Assembly (NCBI GenBank): GCA_026417715.1
Contig: JAOACU010000088.1
Span: forward strand, 1-10,263
Direction of reading: 5' to 3'
Source: Anaerolineae bacterium
Lineage (GTDB): Bacteria; Chloroflexota; Anaerolineae; UBA4142
Length of the DNA: 10,263 nt
Positions 1 to 7,951 of the stretch are shown one piece after another (the first letter of the stretch is position 1; the number at the start of each line of letters is the position of its first letter). The position numbers were made by a program, and so were the translations under genes. The notes under the pieces were generated by a model. The model was not told the origin of the DNA. It made no database searches and saw only the letters and a list, made by a program, of their open reading frames with translations.

Positions 1-2778
1 CAACGAATACATCTGCGTTGGATGGACGGTGCGATCGAACGCGCGCAAACGAAACAATTCCTGTCGCCGCGTCAGAGTGTCGTGAGTCAATTCTCGCTCT
101 AATCGTTCGGCAAGCCACGCGCCATTATCGTTCTGTGCGCGATGAATCAGTTCCGCGTTGATGCGCGCGCGGTCGTGCAAACGTGTGCGGAAAATCTCCA
201 GACGTTCGGGAGCGTAGGTGCGAATGAACTCGTGTTGCAACGATGGATCATCGAGCGGGGCAGACAACGCGGGACGATGTTTCTGACACGCGTGGAGAAT
301 TTGTTGCGCCACGCGTTCCCAGGCGTGTGCCAATTCGCTGGAACGATCGTTCGCGCGCGGACGATGAAACGCCAGCGACTTGCGATTGTAATGTGCTTGC
401 TCTTCCCCAATCAGCCGATTCAGGTCAATCAACAAACGGCGCGTTTTCACGAGCAACGCCTCCGCACCATCCACACCGCCCAGTGTCAACCGAAACGTAG
501 TACGCCCGATTTCATACCCTTGTTCGGTGCGCGCAAAAGTGGCAAGTGGCAAAAGACCGATGCCACGCCGCGCGAGCGATGAAGCCAGCCAATCCAACGA
601 GAGACCGGCGGGCAAGCGCTCGACGTGTAACAACGGATACATACTGCCTGCGGGAGGAATGATTTTCAACCCGTACGGATTACGTTCGGCAGGCAGATTC
701 TCGACAGCGGTCATAAGGGCGTGGGTGCGTTCGCGGAAAATCGCATTACGTAGATGCCAATAGGCACGCACCGCTTCGCGCGCGTTGCGATAGAACAAAT
801 AGGATAGGAAAATCGCGGCAAGGTTCGGTTGGATGAGGGCATTCACGGCGCGGAATCGTTGCGCCAGTGACGATTCGCGAATTTCGATTACCGCAAGGCG
901 CGCGCCCGCCAAGCAATCGGTCTTGGACATAGAGTGCACGGTAATCACGCGCGCGGCTTGTTCTTCTCCGACCACGCCTTGCTGGACAAGTTCAGAGGCA
1001 ATCTGGCGCACGGTTTTGATTTCGGGTAACGCATCCACAGGCGCGACGTTCTGATACGCCAAATCGTCAATCACGTAGATATGATGTTGCAGACAATAGG
1101 TGAGCAGACGACGCACATCGGCTTCAGCGAAAATTCGTCCCGTGCTGTTGTGTGGATTGTTGATCACAACCGCACCGCGCTGAGACCACGTCGAATCGCG
1201 GCGACGCAACTCTTCGACCTTTTCGATGATGCCATCTACATCCAGATCGAAGGATGGTTTGAGTGGTACACTATGCACGACGGGAAAGCATTGTTCGTAC
1301 GACCAACTCAAATCGGGAATGACCACCTCACGAATGCCACAATGAAAACCGAGAATTCCCAACGCGGTGCGCGCCGAGCCACTCACAATTTGACACGCCT
1401 CGGCGCGATAGTGGGGCTGGTGTTTGACAAAAGCGCGGAGAAAACTGCGTTGCAGGGATTGACACCATTCGTGCCGATGTAAATTCTGAACGAACTGCTC
1501 CAAGAGTTCGTCAGTGGTCACATCCGAAAATTCATCTACGAGATCGTCGTACCCCATCAGACGATTTTCAAGGTGGCGATTCCACGCGCGCGCTTTTTCT
1601 TCAAACTGCGTGAGGGCTTGGATGAGTGTGGCGGTGTAATCACTCAGAGAGCGTTCCAGCGATTGTTCGATGCGCGCCGACACTTGGGGCAGAATCGTCT
1701 CAGCGGCAATGCCCAACGCAAGACCTTCAAACGAGGGCGGACTAGGCGGCACAGACGTAGGTGTCGCTGTGTTCCGTTGAATCAATTTTTGTTCGAGGAG
1801 AAAAGTCAACAGTTCGATTTCGGAAACGGAGGGCGTGCCTTTGAGATTGAAATGCACATTCTCGATGACGTTCAGAAAATCGGCATTGCCGACAACGAAC
1901 ACGGTCGCCAGCGTCTCTAGGTGTGGCGCGAAAATCGCGGGTGTGAGTAATCGAATGACGCGCTGGACGAGTTTGGCTTCGCGCGCCAGTGAAAGATGAT
2001 TCGGCGCGTTGTTGGCTTCGATGAAAAATAGTGGATGCGCGATGGAAAGCCATCGCCACTGACGACGCGTCTCTTCGCTCAATAAAGCACCAATCAGCAC
2101 AAAGGTCGGTGTCTGCGGTTCAAGCGCAAGGTATTGTTCGATTTGTTCGCGCGCCACGCGTTCATCAGCATCGAGCGTATCGAACAGCAAATTCGGGATG
2201 GCTTGCAGGGGAGCACCGAGTTCGTACCGATAACACAACACGCGCGCGGGAGTAACTTCCAGATACTCGGATAACGCCAACAGAATCACGCGCAATGTTT
2301 CGCGGATGCCACCCGAAGTGAGGATAATCTCACGTCTGCCCGATTGTTCGCCAGTATCGTACTCCAACGGTTCTTGCTGGTGTTCGAGCCAGTGTTGAAA
2401 TGCCTTGATGAGCGGATGAGGTGTCGTGCGTTGATAGCCACCGCGCGGAGCATAGGGCGCACTTTTTTGGATAGCGCGAATGAGGAATTCGAGTTTGGGT
2501 TTGTCGCTCGTTTTCCAACGCAAATGCTCCAAAATGGCATCAGGATTGGCATCGTGCAAATCTTCGCGCTGAATACTGATGCCCAACACAAGGCGCAAAA
2601 ACGCCGACGAGAGGCGCGCATCTTGCAACGGATTGCCGATGTGAAAATCCACGCGCTCTTCGCGCGGCACAGCGGACGCGGCGGTGGTCTCGCTGATTTC
2701 CGACACGCGCGCCACACGAATCGGTTTCAGACGAAAGAGGGTGAGCGGATCATTCGTGGGAGAAGAAAAACTAGCCAC
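1..2778 (-). CDS. Large tandem-module PLP-dependent aminotransferase-like protein (C-terminus outside window)
   Basis: One minus-strand frame stays open for 926 codons from GTG 2778-2776 to the window edge, so the C-terminus is missing. An in-frame TGA at 2787-2785 puts the start at this GTG; GGTGA lies six bases upstream as a modest ribosome site. Residues ~43-335 look like a degenerate fold-type-I aminotransferase (FHIGNP at 45-50, LTSGGIRET at 153-161). A Pro/Thr-rich linker follows (~336-349). The second module, ~350-800, keeps the class I/II signature: SGSARTALG at 466-474, NNPHNSTGR at 540-548, Asp571-Asp572 with Tyr575, Schiff-base Lys619 in HSMSKTD, Arg627 in AGARL, and substrate-binding-type Arg763. 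About 120 further residues are helix-rich and unrecognised. PLP binding by the second module is well supported; substrate and reaction are unknown. It lies 68 bases after the SPFH gene and is probably co-transcribed with it. Confidence 0.85.
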   Translation of the reverse strand, partial: MASFSSPTNDPLTLFRLKPIRVARVSEISETTAASAVPREERVDFHIGNPLQDARLSSAFLRLVLGISIQREDLHDANPDAILEHLRWKTSDKPKLEFLIRAIQKSAPYAPRGGYQRTTPHPLIKAFQHWLEHQQEPLEYDTGEQSGRREIILTSGGIRETLRVILLALSEYLEVTPARVLCYRYELGAPLQAIPNLLFDTLDADERVAREQIEQYLALEPQTPTFVLIGALLSEETRRQWRWLSIAHPLFFIEANNAPNHLSLAREAKLVQRVIRLLTPAIFAPHLETLATVFVVGNADFLNVIENVHFNLKGTPSVSEIELLTFLLEQKLIQRNTATPTSVPPSPPSFEGLALGIAAETILPQVSARIEQSLERSLSDYTATLIQALTQFEEKARAWNRHLENRLMGYDDLVDEFSDVTTDELLEQFVQNLHRHEWCQSLQRSFLRAFVKHQPHYRAEACQIVSGSARTALGILGFHCGIREVVIPDLSWSYEQCFPVVHSVPLKPSFDLDVDGIIEKVEELRRRDSTWSQRGAVVINNPHNSTGRIFAEADVRRLLTYCLQHHIYVIDDLAYQNVAPVDALPEIKTVRQIASELVQQGVVGEEQAARVITVHSMSKTDCLAGARLAVIEIRESSLAQRFRAVNALIQPNLAAIFLSYLFYRNAREAVRAYWHLRNAIFRERTHALMTAVENLPAERNPYGLKIIPPAGSMYPLLHVERLPAGLSLDWLASSLARRGIGLLPLATFARTEQGYEIGRTTFRLTLGGVDGAEALLVKTRRLLIDLNRLIGEEQAHYNRKSLAFHRPRANDRSSELAHAWERVAQQILHACQKHRPALSAPLDDPSLQHEFIRTYAPERLEIFRTRLHDRARINAELIHRAQNDNGAWLAERLERELTHDTLTRRQELFRLRAFDRTVHPTQMYSL

Positions 2779-2804
2779 CGAAAATCACCAGTCAGGGCTT
2801 GTTC

Positions 2805-2835
2805 AGACCTCAGGTCTCGCAGACCTGTGAGGTCT
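2805..2835. repeat. 31-bp double-palindrome intergenic repeat, copy 1
   Basis: Two adjacent palindromes, AGACCT-C-AGGTCT (2805-2817) and AGACCT-GTG-AGGTCT (2821-2835), are separated by CGC. As a whole it folds into a hairpin of 13 base pairs with a 2-base bulge and a 3-base loop. It fills most of the gap between the SPFH stop and the aminotransferase start. No U-run follows on the minus strand, so a simple intrinsic terminator is not supported. A near-identical copy is at 3862-3892. Confidence 0.85.
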
Positions 2836-2846
2836 AGAATCTCTGC

Positions 2847-3824
2847 CTAGTCGCTTTTTCCACTTTCCAGATTACGCTTGGCTTCGAGGGCTTGATGCAC
2901 CAAGTTCTGGAACAACGTGAACAATTCAGACCCGTGATCGAGTTCTTGCGCGCCCAAAGCAATGACCGTGCGCGCGTTCTTGAAACTTTGGCTGGCTTCG
3001 GCAAGGCGCGCGGCTTGGGGCGTGAGCATCAACAGTTCGGGGCTGTTGCGTAAAACGTCCAGACTTTCTTTTTCAAACGCCAAGCGCATTCGCTCACGCG
3101 CCAACTCGTCTTCCAAACGTTGGCGCGCCAATGCCGCTTCTTTCTCCAGCAACGTTTGTTTCAGTTCAACTTTTCGTAGTTCGAGTGCGTGTTCGCGTTC
3201 CGCGATTTCTTGCTCGGCTTGGTAGCGCGCTTTGGCGGCGGCAACACGCGCTTGCTGACTCTGGCGTTCGGTCTCTTCGAGCAGACTGGCTTGTTGGCGT
3301 TGGCGCAACGCTTCTGCAATGGCAGGATCGGTCGGTTCTAACGATTGCACCGCGAGCGAAACCAGTTCCACGCCCAGTTTCTCGACAAGTGCAGGCGAAT
3401 GATCGTTGAGATAATTCAGGATGCCTGTCGTCGAAAGCGCGTGGATGTCTTGGGCTTCGGTAAATCGTTTGACCATACTTTCGAGCCACACTTGCGTTTC
3501 GTCTGCCGCGTGCGTGACCGCCTCAGGACTCCAACCGCCGACGCGAATCAAAGGGGCGATGTGTTCTGGCGATGGTGCCACCGAACCCACCAGTTTGACG
3601 CGCACCCCGATATTATCTTTCGCTATCGCCTCAATCGTCATCCGAATCGGCGCTGTTGTGCGTTTGAGTACGAGTGAAAGGTGGCGTGGATAAATGATGC
3701 CCTTGCGAATGCCGATGCGCCCTTGCGACTCGTACAGCACCAACTCGTCGGGCTGGCGCAGACGAAATTCCCACATCGCGCCCAGCAGGACAATTCCAAT
3801 GATTACTCCGATTGTCAGTTCCAT
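2847..3824 (-). CDS. SPFH/band-7 (stomatin/prohibitin-like) membrane-anchored protein
   Basis: The 325-residue protein has one hydrophobic segment at its extreme N-terminus (about residues 4-18), then a beta-rich SPFH-like region to about residue 165. A long charged helix rich in Glu, Arg, Gln and Ala follows (about 165-265), probably a coiled coil. It ends in a moderately hydrophobic tail with the VIALGAQEL segment. This is the layout of stomatin/QmcA/flotillin-type scaffold proteins, which oligomerise on the inner face of the membrane; the exact subfamily cannot be told. ATG at 3824 is well supported: GGGGAGG (3839-3833) lies eight bases upstream. No NfeD-like or FtsH partner gene is adjacent, which is the usual clue to function in this family. 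A candidate promoter lies at 3927-3955. Confidence 0.85.
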   Translation of the reverse strand: MELTIGVIIGIVLLGAMWEFRLRQPDELVLYESQGRIGIRKGIIYPRHLSLVLKRTTAPIRMTIEAIAKDNIGVRVKLVGSVAPSPEHIAPLIRVGGWSPEAVTHAADETQVWLESMVKRFTEAQDIHALSTTGILNYLNDHSPALVEKLGVELVSLAVQSLEPTDPAIAEALRQRQQASLLEETERQSQQARVAAAKARYQAEQEIAEREHALELRKVELKQTLLEKEAALARQRLEDELARERMRLAFEKESLDVLRNSPELLMLTPQAARLAEASQSFKNARTVIALGAQELDHGSELFTLFQNLVHQALEAKRNLESGKSD

Positions 3825-3832
3825 TTCCCCTA

Positions 3833-3839
3833 CCTCCCC
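3833..3839 (-). promoter_or_regulatory. Strong ribosome binding site of the SPFH gene
   Basis: GGGGAGG on the minus strand, eight bases before the ATG. It fixes the start of the SPFH gene and contrasts with pth and mfd, which show no such site. Confidence 0.75.
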
Positions 3840-3861
3840 ACATCGGACTAGTGCTTTGTCA

Positions 3862-3892
3862 AGACCTCAGGTCTTCGAGACCTGTGAGGTCT
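3862..3892. repeat. 31-bp double-palindrome intergenic repeat, copy 2
   Basis: Same structure as the copy at 2805-2835: AGACCT-C-AGGTCT (3862-3874), spacer TCG, AGACCT-GTG-AGGTCT (3878-3892). Only the three spacer/loop bases differ between copies. It lies in the leader of the SPFH gene, downstream of mfd. It has the properties of an interspersed REP/MITE-like hairpin; whether it was mobilised or acts on mRNA ends cannot be told here. Confidence 0.85.
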
Positions 3893-3926
3893 AGCATCCC
3901 AAGAGCGTTGAAGTGTAATTTGCAAG

Positions 3927-3955
3927 ATTATATTCCAAACGCTCAAGAAACACAA
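3927..3955 (-). promoter_or_regulatory. Candidate sigma70-type promoter for the SPFH gene
   Basis: On the minus strand a perfect TATAAT (3932-3927) lies 17 bases after TTGTGT (3955-3950), which matches the first three bases of the -35 consensus. Initiation near 3920 would give a leader of about 95 bases containing the 31-bp palindrome. The -10 box sits between the arms of a 7-bp inverted repeat, GAGCGTT (3903-3909) and AACGCTC (3938-3944), which could be an operator or a chance pairing. Confidence 0.5.
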
Positions 3956-3976
3956 ACGATTTTGACGCGTCCGAAT

Positions 3977-6900
3977 TTAACGCAACGCTTGAATGACGGT
4001 CATTAAATTTTCGCGCCAACGCGGATCGCCATCGTAATTCACCCACGCGCGATCACGCGCCACGCGCACGCGATTGCCAAACTTGGACAAGCGCGCGACG
4101 AGTGATTCGTCGTCGCGTCCAAACTTGATGACGATGCGTCCTTCCTCCAACGTGATAGAGGCGATTTGTGCTTGCATCGCCGCGACCTTGAGTCGCAACA
4201 GGTAGAGCAAGTTTTCCACTTGCTCAGGCGGCTTACCAAACCGATCCGTCAACTCTTGCGTAATTTCATCGAGTTGCGCGTCGGTGGTGATGTCGGCAAG
4301 ACGCCGATACAAGCGCAAACGCAAACTGGCATCGGGAATGTACTCTTCGGGGAGTTGTGCAGGCAAGGGCAAATCAATCAGCGGCGCGCCGAGCATTCGC
4401 GCGCGCGGCTTGGTTTCGCTCGGTTCAAGTTTGGCGCGCGCGGCATCAATCGCACTCGCCAGCAGACGGCAATACAAATCGAAACCGACGGCGGCAATGT
4501 GTCCCGATTGGCGCGCTCCCAAAATTTCGCCCGCGCCACGAATTTCCAAATCGCGCATCGCGATTTGAAAGCCCGCGCCCAATTCGCTTGCCTCGGCGAT
4601 AGATTGCAAACGTTCGTGTGCCTCTGCACTGAGCGGATGATTTTTGTCGTAGAGAAAATACGCGTATGCGCGCGCCGCACTTCGTCCCACGCGTCCACGC
4701 AATTGGTAGAGTTGCGCCAAGCCAAAACGATCCGCGTGCGCAACGATGAGTGTGTTCGCGTTCGGAATGTCAATGCCGCTTTCGATGATTGTTGTGCACA
4801 CAAGCACATCGTACTTGCCCGCTGAAAAATCCGCCATCACCGCTTCGAGTTCCGTTTCGTCCATCTGACCGTGCGCGACGGCGATGCGCGCTTCGGGCAC
4901 CAGTCGGCGCAACTGATCAGCGACGATGTGAATGCCGCGCACGCGATTGTGCACGTAAAACACTTGCCCACCGCGATCGAGTTCGCGCAAGATCGCATCG
5001 CGCACCAAGTGTTCGTCGTACTCGGTGACGTACGTGCGAATCGGCAGGCGATCTTCGGGCGGCGTTTCGATCATTGACATATCGCGCGCGCCAACGAGCG
5101 AAAGGTAGAGCGTACGCGGAATCGGTGTGGCAGTGAGCGTGAGCACGTCCACTTGTTGACGCAACTGTTTCAGTTTCTCCTTGTGCACCACACCAAAGCG
5201 TTGCTCTTCGTCAATGATGAGCAACCCCAAATCCTTGAACTGTACATCGTCCGAAAGTAAACGATGCGTGCCGATGACAATGTCCACTTCGCCCGTGCGA
5301 ATTTTTTCGACGATTTCGCGTTGCTCCTTGTCCGACCGAAAACGCGAGAGCATTTCGATTGTGATCGGAAACGGCGCAAGACGTTCGACAAACGTGTTGT
5401 AATGTTGTTGCGCGAGCACCGTCGTCGGCACGAGAATCGCGACTTGTTTGCCGTTGTTCGCGGCTTTGAACGCCGCGCGCAACGCCACTTCGGTTTTGCC
5501 GTACCCCACATCGCCGACGACGAGGCGATCCATCGGGCGCGGACTCTCCATATCGGCTTTGACTTGTTCGATGGCGCGCAGTTGATCTTCGGTTTCGACG
5601 TACGCAAACGAGGCCTCGAGTTCGCGCTGCCATTCATCATCGGGCGCGAACGCGTGCCCCGGCACCACTTGGCGCATCGCATACAATTCGAGCAAATCTT
5701 CGGCGATGTCCTCGACTGCTTTGCGCGTGCGCTCTTTGACTTGCGACCATTCCGCCGTACCCAACCGACTCAACGTAGGCGTGTGTCCCGCTGGCGCGAC
5801 GTAACGACTCAACCGATCAATCTGGTGCACGGGCACGTAAAGCAAATCGCCACGCTGATATTCGATTTGTAGAAATTCGCGTTCGGGTCCGTTCAGCGCG
5901 AGACGCACCAAACCGCGAAAAATGCCAATGCCGTGATCAATGTGCACGACGTAATCGCCCACCGCGAGATCGGCAAAGAACGCTTCGGGTGACACTGCGC
6001 GCGGTTTGGCGATGCGACGCGGTTTGGGACGCGCCCAGCCGAAGAGTTCGGCGTCGGTTAGCAAGTGGAGATTGGAAATTGGAGATTGGAGATTATCCTC
6101 CGATCTAGAATCTCTAATCTCTAATCTCCAACCCTCTGCCAACGCGCCTTGCACCAAAACGATGTGACGCGGTTCGGGCGGGTGATGCACTTCGTCAACG
6201 GGCTTGATGTAAAACTGATGTTCGCGCAACAAATCGGCGAGACGCGCGGCTTGGCGCGTAACGACGACGATGCGCGCGTCTTGATCGCGTTGACGGAACA
6301 GTTCGATGATCACTTTGCGCAATTGTCCGCCATAACGCGGACCGGGTGCGAACGGTAAAGCAATCGCTTGGTCAGGGCTAGCGTAATCGAGGAGCACGCG
6401 CGGGCGCGCGAACAATCGTTCGCGCAAGGTTTGCCAAGCCACATACGGCGGAGTCACATTCGGAGCAAGTTCGCGGCGCGCCTCTAAATCGCCGCGCACT
6501 TCTTCGGCTTGTACTTCCAACGCTTGCGCTTGTGCTTCTACCTCGCTCCAATCTTCGATGACCAACAACGCGGCGTCAGGTATGTAATCGAGCAAGGTCG
6601 CGGGTTGTGCGTACAAGTAGGGCAGATAAAACTCGATGCCTTGAAAACGACGCTGTTCGGCTAACAGTTCGCGATCGCGTTTAAAAGTGTTTTCGGCGAT
6701 TGGATGACACGTGGACAAATCCCACGCGGCAATTTTTTCGAGCGCGTCGCGTCCGCGCGTCGGCAACGCTTCGCTCGCAGGGGTGAGCATTATCGCCTTG
6801 AGTTCACCCACCGAGCGTTGCGTCGTCGGGTCGAACGCGCGCAACGACGCAATTTCATCGCCGACGAATTCGATGCGCACGGGTTGCGGTTGCGTGGGCA

Positions 6901-7450
6901 CCCACACATCGAGGATGCCGCCACGCCGACTGAACGCGCCGCGCGTTTCGACGACGGCTTCGTACTCGTATCCCAACGCAACGAGCGCGGACAAGAGTTC
7001 GGTGAGATTCGCGCGCTCACCACGTCGCAATGCGCGCATTCCGGCAATGAAATCCGTCGGCGGAATCGTTTTTTGCATCAACGCGCGAATCGTCGCGACG
7101 ATGATCGGCGCGGGATGCGATGCCAGCGCGGCGAGCGCGCTCAAGCGCGCGGCACTCGTCTCCACGCTCCAAGGAAGGCGTTCGTAGAATAGCGGTTCGG
7201 GTTCCGCAAACTCGGCGATCCACGCGTCGTGTGGCGACCAAATGCCAAGTTCGCTGACTAGTTGCTTGGCGCGTTCAGTGCGCGCGGTGAGCACAACAAT
7301 CGGCACAGCGCGCGCGCGCGACAACGCGGCAAGCACCGGCGCCCGCGCCGATTCGATCACATCGGCGGTAATCGTCTTGCCGATTTCGCGATTCAATTGC
7401 TGGAACGCCTCCAGCGATTCGATGAGAGGTAACAGGCCTGAAAGGTTCAT
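3977..7450 (-). CDS. mfd: Transcription-repair coupling factor Mfd (ATP-dependent DNA translocase)
   Basis: A full-length 1157-residue Mfd (E. coli 1148). Mfd binds stalled RNA polymerase, pushes it off damaged DNA and recruits UvrA. The order is a UvrB-like N-terminal region without a working Walker A, a polymerase-interaction region (GDYVVHIDHGIGIF from residue 498), then the superfamily 2 motor: Walker A GDVGYGKTE with Lys652, DEEQ at 747-750, TATPIPRT at 773-780, TTIIESGIDIP, and QLRGRVGR at 916-923. The C-terminal Mfd domain follows. Residues ~441-464, between EGW and LTDAELFGW, come from an inverted repeat in the gene (6067-6131) and appear longer than the matching loop in usual Mfd proteins. 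ATG 7450 is the only plausible start; no Shine-Dalgarno is visible, and a heptad array begins 13 bases upstream. The pth/mfd neighbourhood supports the call. Confidence 0.97.
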   Translation of the reverse strand: MNLSGLLPLIESLEAFQQLNREIGKTITADVIESARAPVLAALSRARAVPIVVLTARTERAKQLVSELGIWSPHDAWIAEFAEPEPLFYERLPWSVETSAARLSALAALASHPAPIIVATIRALMQKTIPPTDFIAGMRALRRGERANLTELLSALVALGYEYEAVVETRGAFSRRGGILDVWVPTQPQPVRIEFVGDEIASLRAFDPTTQRSVGELKAIMLTPASEALPTRGRDALEKIAAWDLSTCHPIAENTFKRDRELLAEQRRFQGIEFYLPYLYAQPATLLDYIPDAALLVIEDWSEVEAQAQALEVQAEEVRGDLEARRELAPNVTPPYVAWQTLRERLFARPRVLLDYASPDQAIALPFAPGPRYGGQLRKVIIELFRQRDQDARIVVVTRQAARLADLLREHQFYIKPVDEVHHPPEPRHIVLVQGALAEGWRLEIRDSRSEDNLQSPISNLHLLTDAELFGWARPKPRRIAKPRAVSPEAFFADLAVGDYVVHIDHGIGIFRGLVRLALNGPEREFLQIEYQRGDLLYVPVHQIDRLSRYVAPAGHTPTLSRLGTAEWSQVKERTRKAVEDIAEDLLELYAMRQVVPGHAFAPDDEWQRELEASFAYVETEDQLRAIEQVKADMESPRPMDRLVVGDVGYGKTEVALRAAFKAANNGKQVAILVPTTVLAQQHYNTFVERLAPFPITIEMLSRFRSDKEQREIVEKIRTGEVDIVIGTHRLLSDDVQFKDLGLLIIDEEQRFGVVHKEKLKQLRQQVDVLTLTATPIPRTLYLSLVGARDMSMIETPPEDRLPIRTYVTEYDEHLVRDAILRELDRGGQVFYVHNRVRGIHIVADQLRRLVPEARIAVAHGQMDETELEAVMADFSAGKYDVLVCTTIIESGIDIPNANTLIVAHADRFGLAQLYQLRGRVGRSAARAYAYFLYDKNHPLSAEAHERLQSIAEASELGAGFQIAMRDLEIRGAGEILGARQSGHIAAVGFDLYCRLLASAIDAARAKLEPSETKPRARMLGAPLIDLPLPAQLPEEYIPDASLRLRLYRRLADITTDAQLDEITQELTDRFGKPPEQVENLLYLLRLKVAAMQAQIASITLEEGRIVIKFGRDDESLVARLSKFGNRVRVARDRAWVNYDGDPRWRENLMTVIQALR
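6067..6131. repeat. Heptad-type inverted repeat inside the mfd coding sequence
   Basis: Arms 6072-6094 and 6109-6131 are inverted copies of a 23-base heptad-like sequence (GAGATTR units) with 20 of 23 positions matching, around a 14-base centre. The units resemble the array before pth at 8608-8635. The element is translated in frame within Mfd (about residues 441-462), giving a polar peptide rich in Ser, Asp, Arg and Asn with no stop codon. Confidence 0.8.
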
Positions 7451-7463
7451 TGATACATCAGGA

Positions 7464-7526
7464 CGGATGACGGACGACGGAGGACGGAGGATGAGTGACC
7501 AATGACGGATGACGAATGATGAAAAA
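7464..7526 (+). repeat. 7-bp tandem repeat array between the four-helix-bundle gene and mfd
   Basis: Nine consecutive 7-base units, read on the plus strand: CGGATGA, CGGACGA, CGGAGGA, CGGAGGA, TGAGTGA, CCAATGA, CGGATGA, CGAATGA and a decayed TGAAAAA. The consensus is CGGAYGA. On the mfd coding strand it is pyrimidine-rich and stops 13 bases before the mfd ATG. It contains the left arm (7476-7491) of a perfect 16-bp inverted repeat shared with the array at 7951-7992. Confidence 0.9.
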
Positions 7527-7540
7527 TCTCATCACTCGTC
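7511..7540 (-). other. Hairpin over the stop codon of the four-helix-bundle gene
   Basis: On the minus strand, GACGAGTGATGA (7540-7529) pairs with TCATCATTCGTC (7522-7511) over a six-base loop. That gives 12 pairs including one G-U; the plus strand would have an A-C mismatch there, so the minus-strand RNA folds better. The TGA stop (7534-7532) is in the stem. It may protect or end the mRNA, but no U-run follows. Confidence 0.55.
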
Positions 7541-7939
7541 TGTGATATACGTGGCACGTTCTTCACGTAGCCACGATTTGTCAGGTGCAATAGTCTTTCG
7601 CATGGTGTGCAACTTGGCGGCAAGGATTTGGGCGTGTGCGTTCGCTTTACTCAGCAAGTCTTCATCTTTGAGACACTTGCGACGGCTGATAATGCGTTGA
7701 CAAGCAATCGTCTCAATGAGCGAACGAATCGCCAAACCAAGGAGTCGCGCCTGTTCTGCGTCTGTCTGCCCTGTTGAGCCCTCGGCGATGTTCAAAGCAA
7801 TGGATGTTGCGGCACGAATAATTTGTGCCTTGAGGTTATACTCTTCACTCTTTGGCAATTGATCTGCAATTTGATAAATCAGATCAATGTAATCCAACGC
7901 CAGTTGCCAAACTTCTAATTTTTCAAACTTGAATAGCAT
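7532..7939 (-). CDS. Four-helix-bundle protein of the 23S rRNA intervening-sequence family
   Basis: The 135-residue all-helical protein has the family hallmarks: FEKLEVWQLA near the N-terminus (residues 5-14), IYQIADQLPKSEEY (21-34), and LKAQIIRAATSIALNIAEG (36-54). Members were first found encoded inside insertions in bacterial 23S rRNA genes, but many are free-standing and their role is not settled; a basic surface suggests nucleic-acid binding. The fold is shared with Avd proteins of diversity-generating retroelements, but no reverse transcriptase or template repeat is seen here. ATG 7939 is firmly set by GGAGGAG (7951-7945), five bases upstream, which is itself part of a heptad array. The gene lies 55 bases after pth and 81 before mfd, between inverted heptad arrays, and so looks like an inserted cassette. 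Confidence 0.85.
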   Translation of the reverse strand: MLFKFEKLEVWQLALDYIDLIYQIADQLPKSEEYNLKAQIIRAATSIALNIAEGSTGQTDAEQARLLGLAIRSLIETIACQRIISRRKCLKDEDLLSKANAHAQILAAKLHTMRKTIAPDKSWLREERATYITDE

Positions 7940-7944
7940 CGAGT

Positions 7945-7951
7945 CTCCTCC
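7945..7951 (-). promoter_or_regulatory. Ribosome binding site formed by the edge of a heptad array
   Basis: GGAGGAG on the minus strand, five bases from the ATG at 7939, is a near-ideal Shine-Dalgarno. It is contiguous with the GACGGARGACGGA array, so the repeat unit supplies the ribosome site. Confidence 0.7.

Noticed and set aside
142..2850. Several open frames on the plus strand and in other frames opposite the aminotransferase-like gene, up to 168 residues.
   Set aside because: They overlap a continuous 926-codon minus-strand frame with clear catalytic motifs, have no recognisable motifs of their own, and are low-complexity Arg-rich products of the GCGC-rich sequence.
2833..6115. Identical 12-mer TCTAGAATCTCT at 2833-2844 and 6104-6115, beside two different repeat types, as a shared insertion junction.
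   Set aside because: In about 10 kb a few 12-base matches are expected by chance; the position next to repeats is suggestive but not enough.
6067..6131. The repeat in mfd as a frameshift or pseudogene mark.
   Set aside because: The frame is open through the element and all motor motifs downstream are intact, so the gene appears functional.
7532..7939. The four-helix-bundle protein as Avd of a diversity-generating retroelement.
   Set aside because: No reverse transcriptase, template repeat or variable repeat is seen in the window, and the VWQ and NIAEG motifs fit the 23S intervening-sequence family better.
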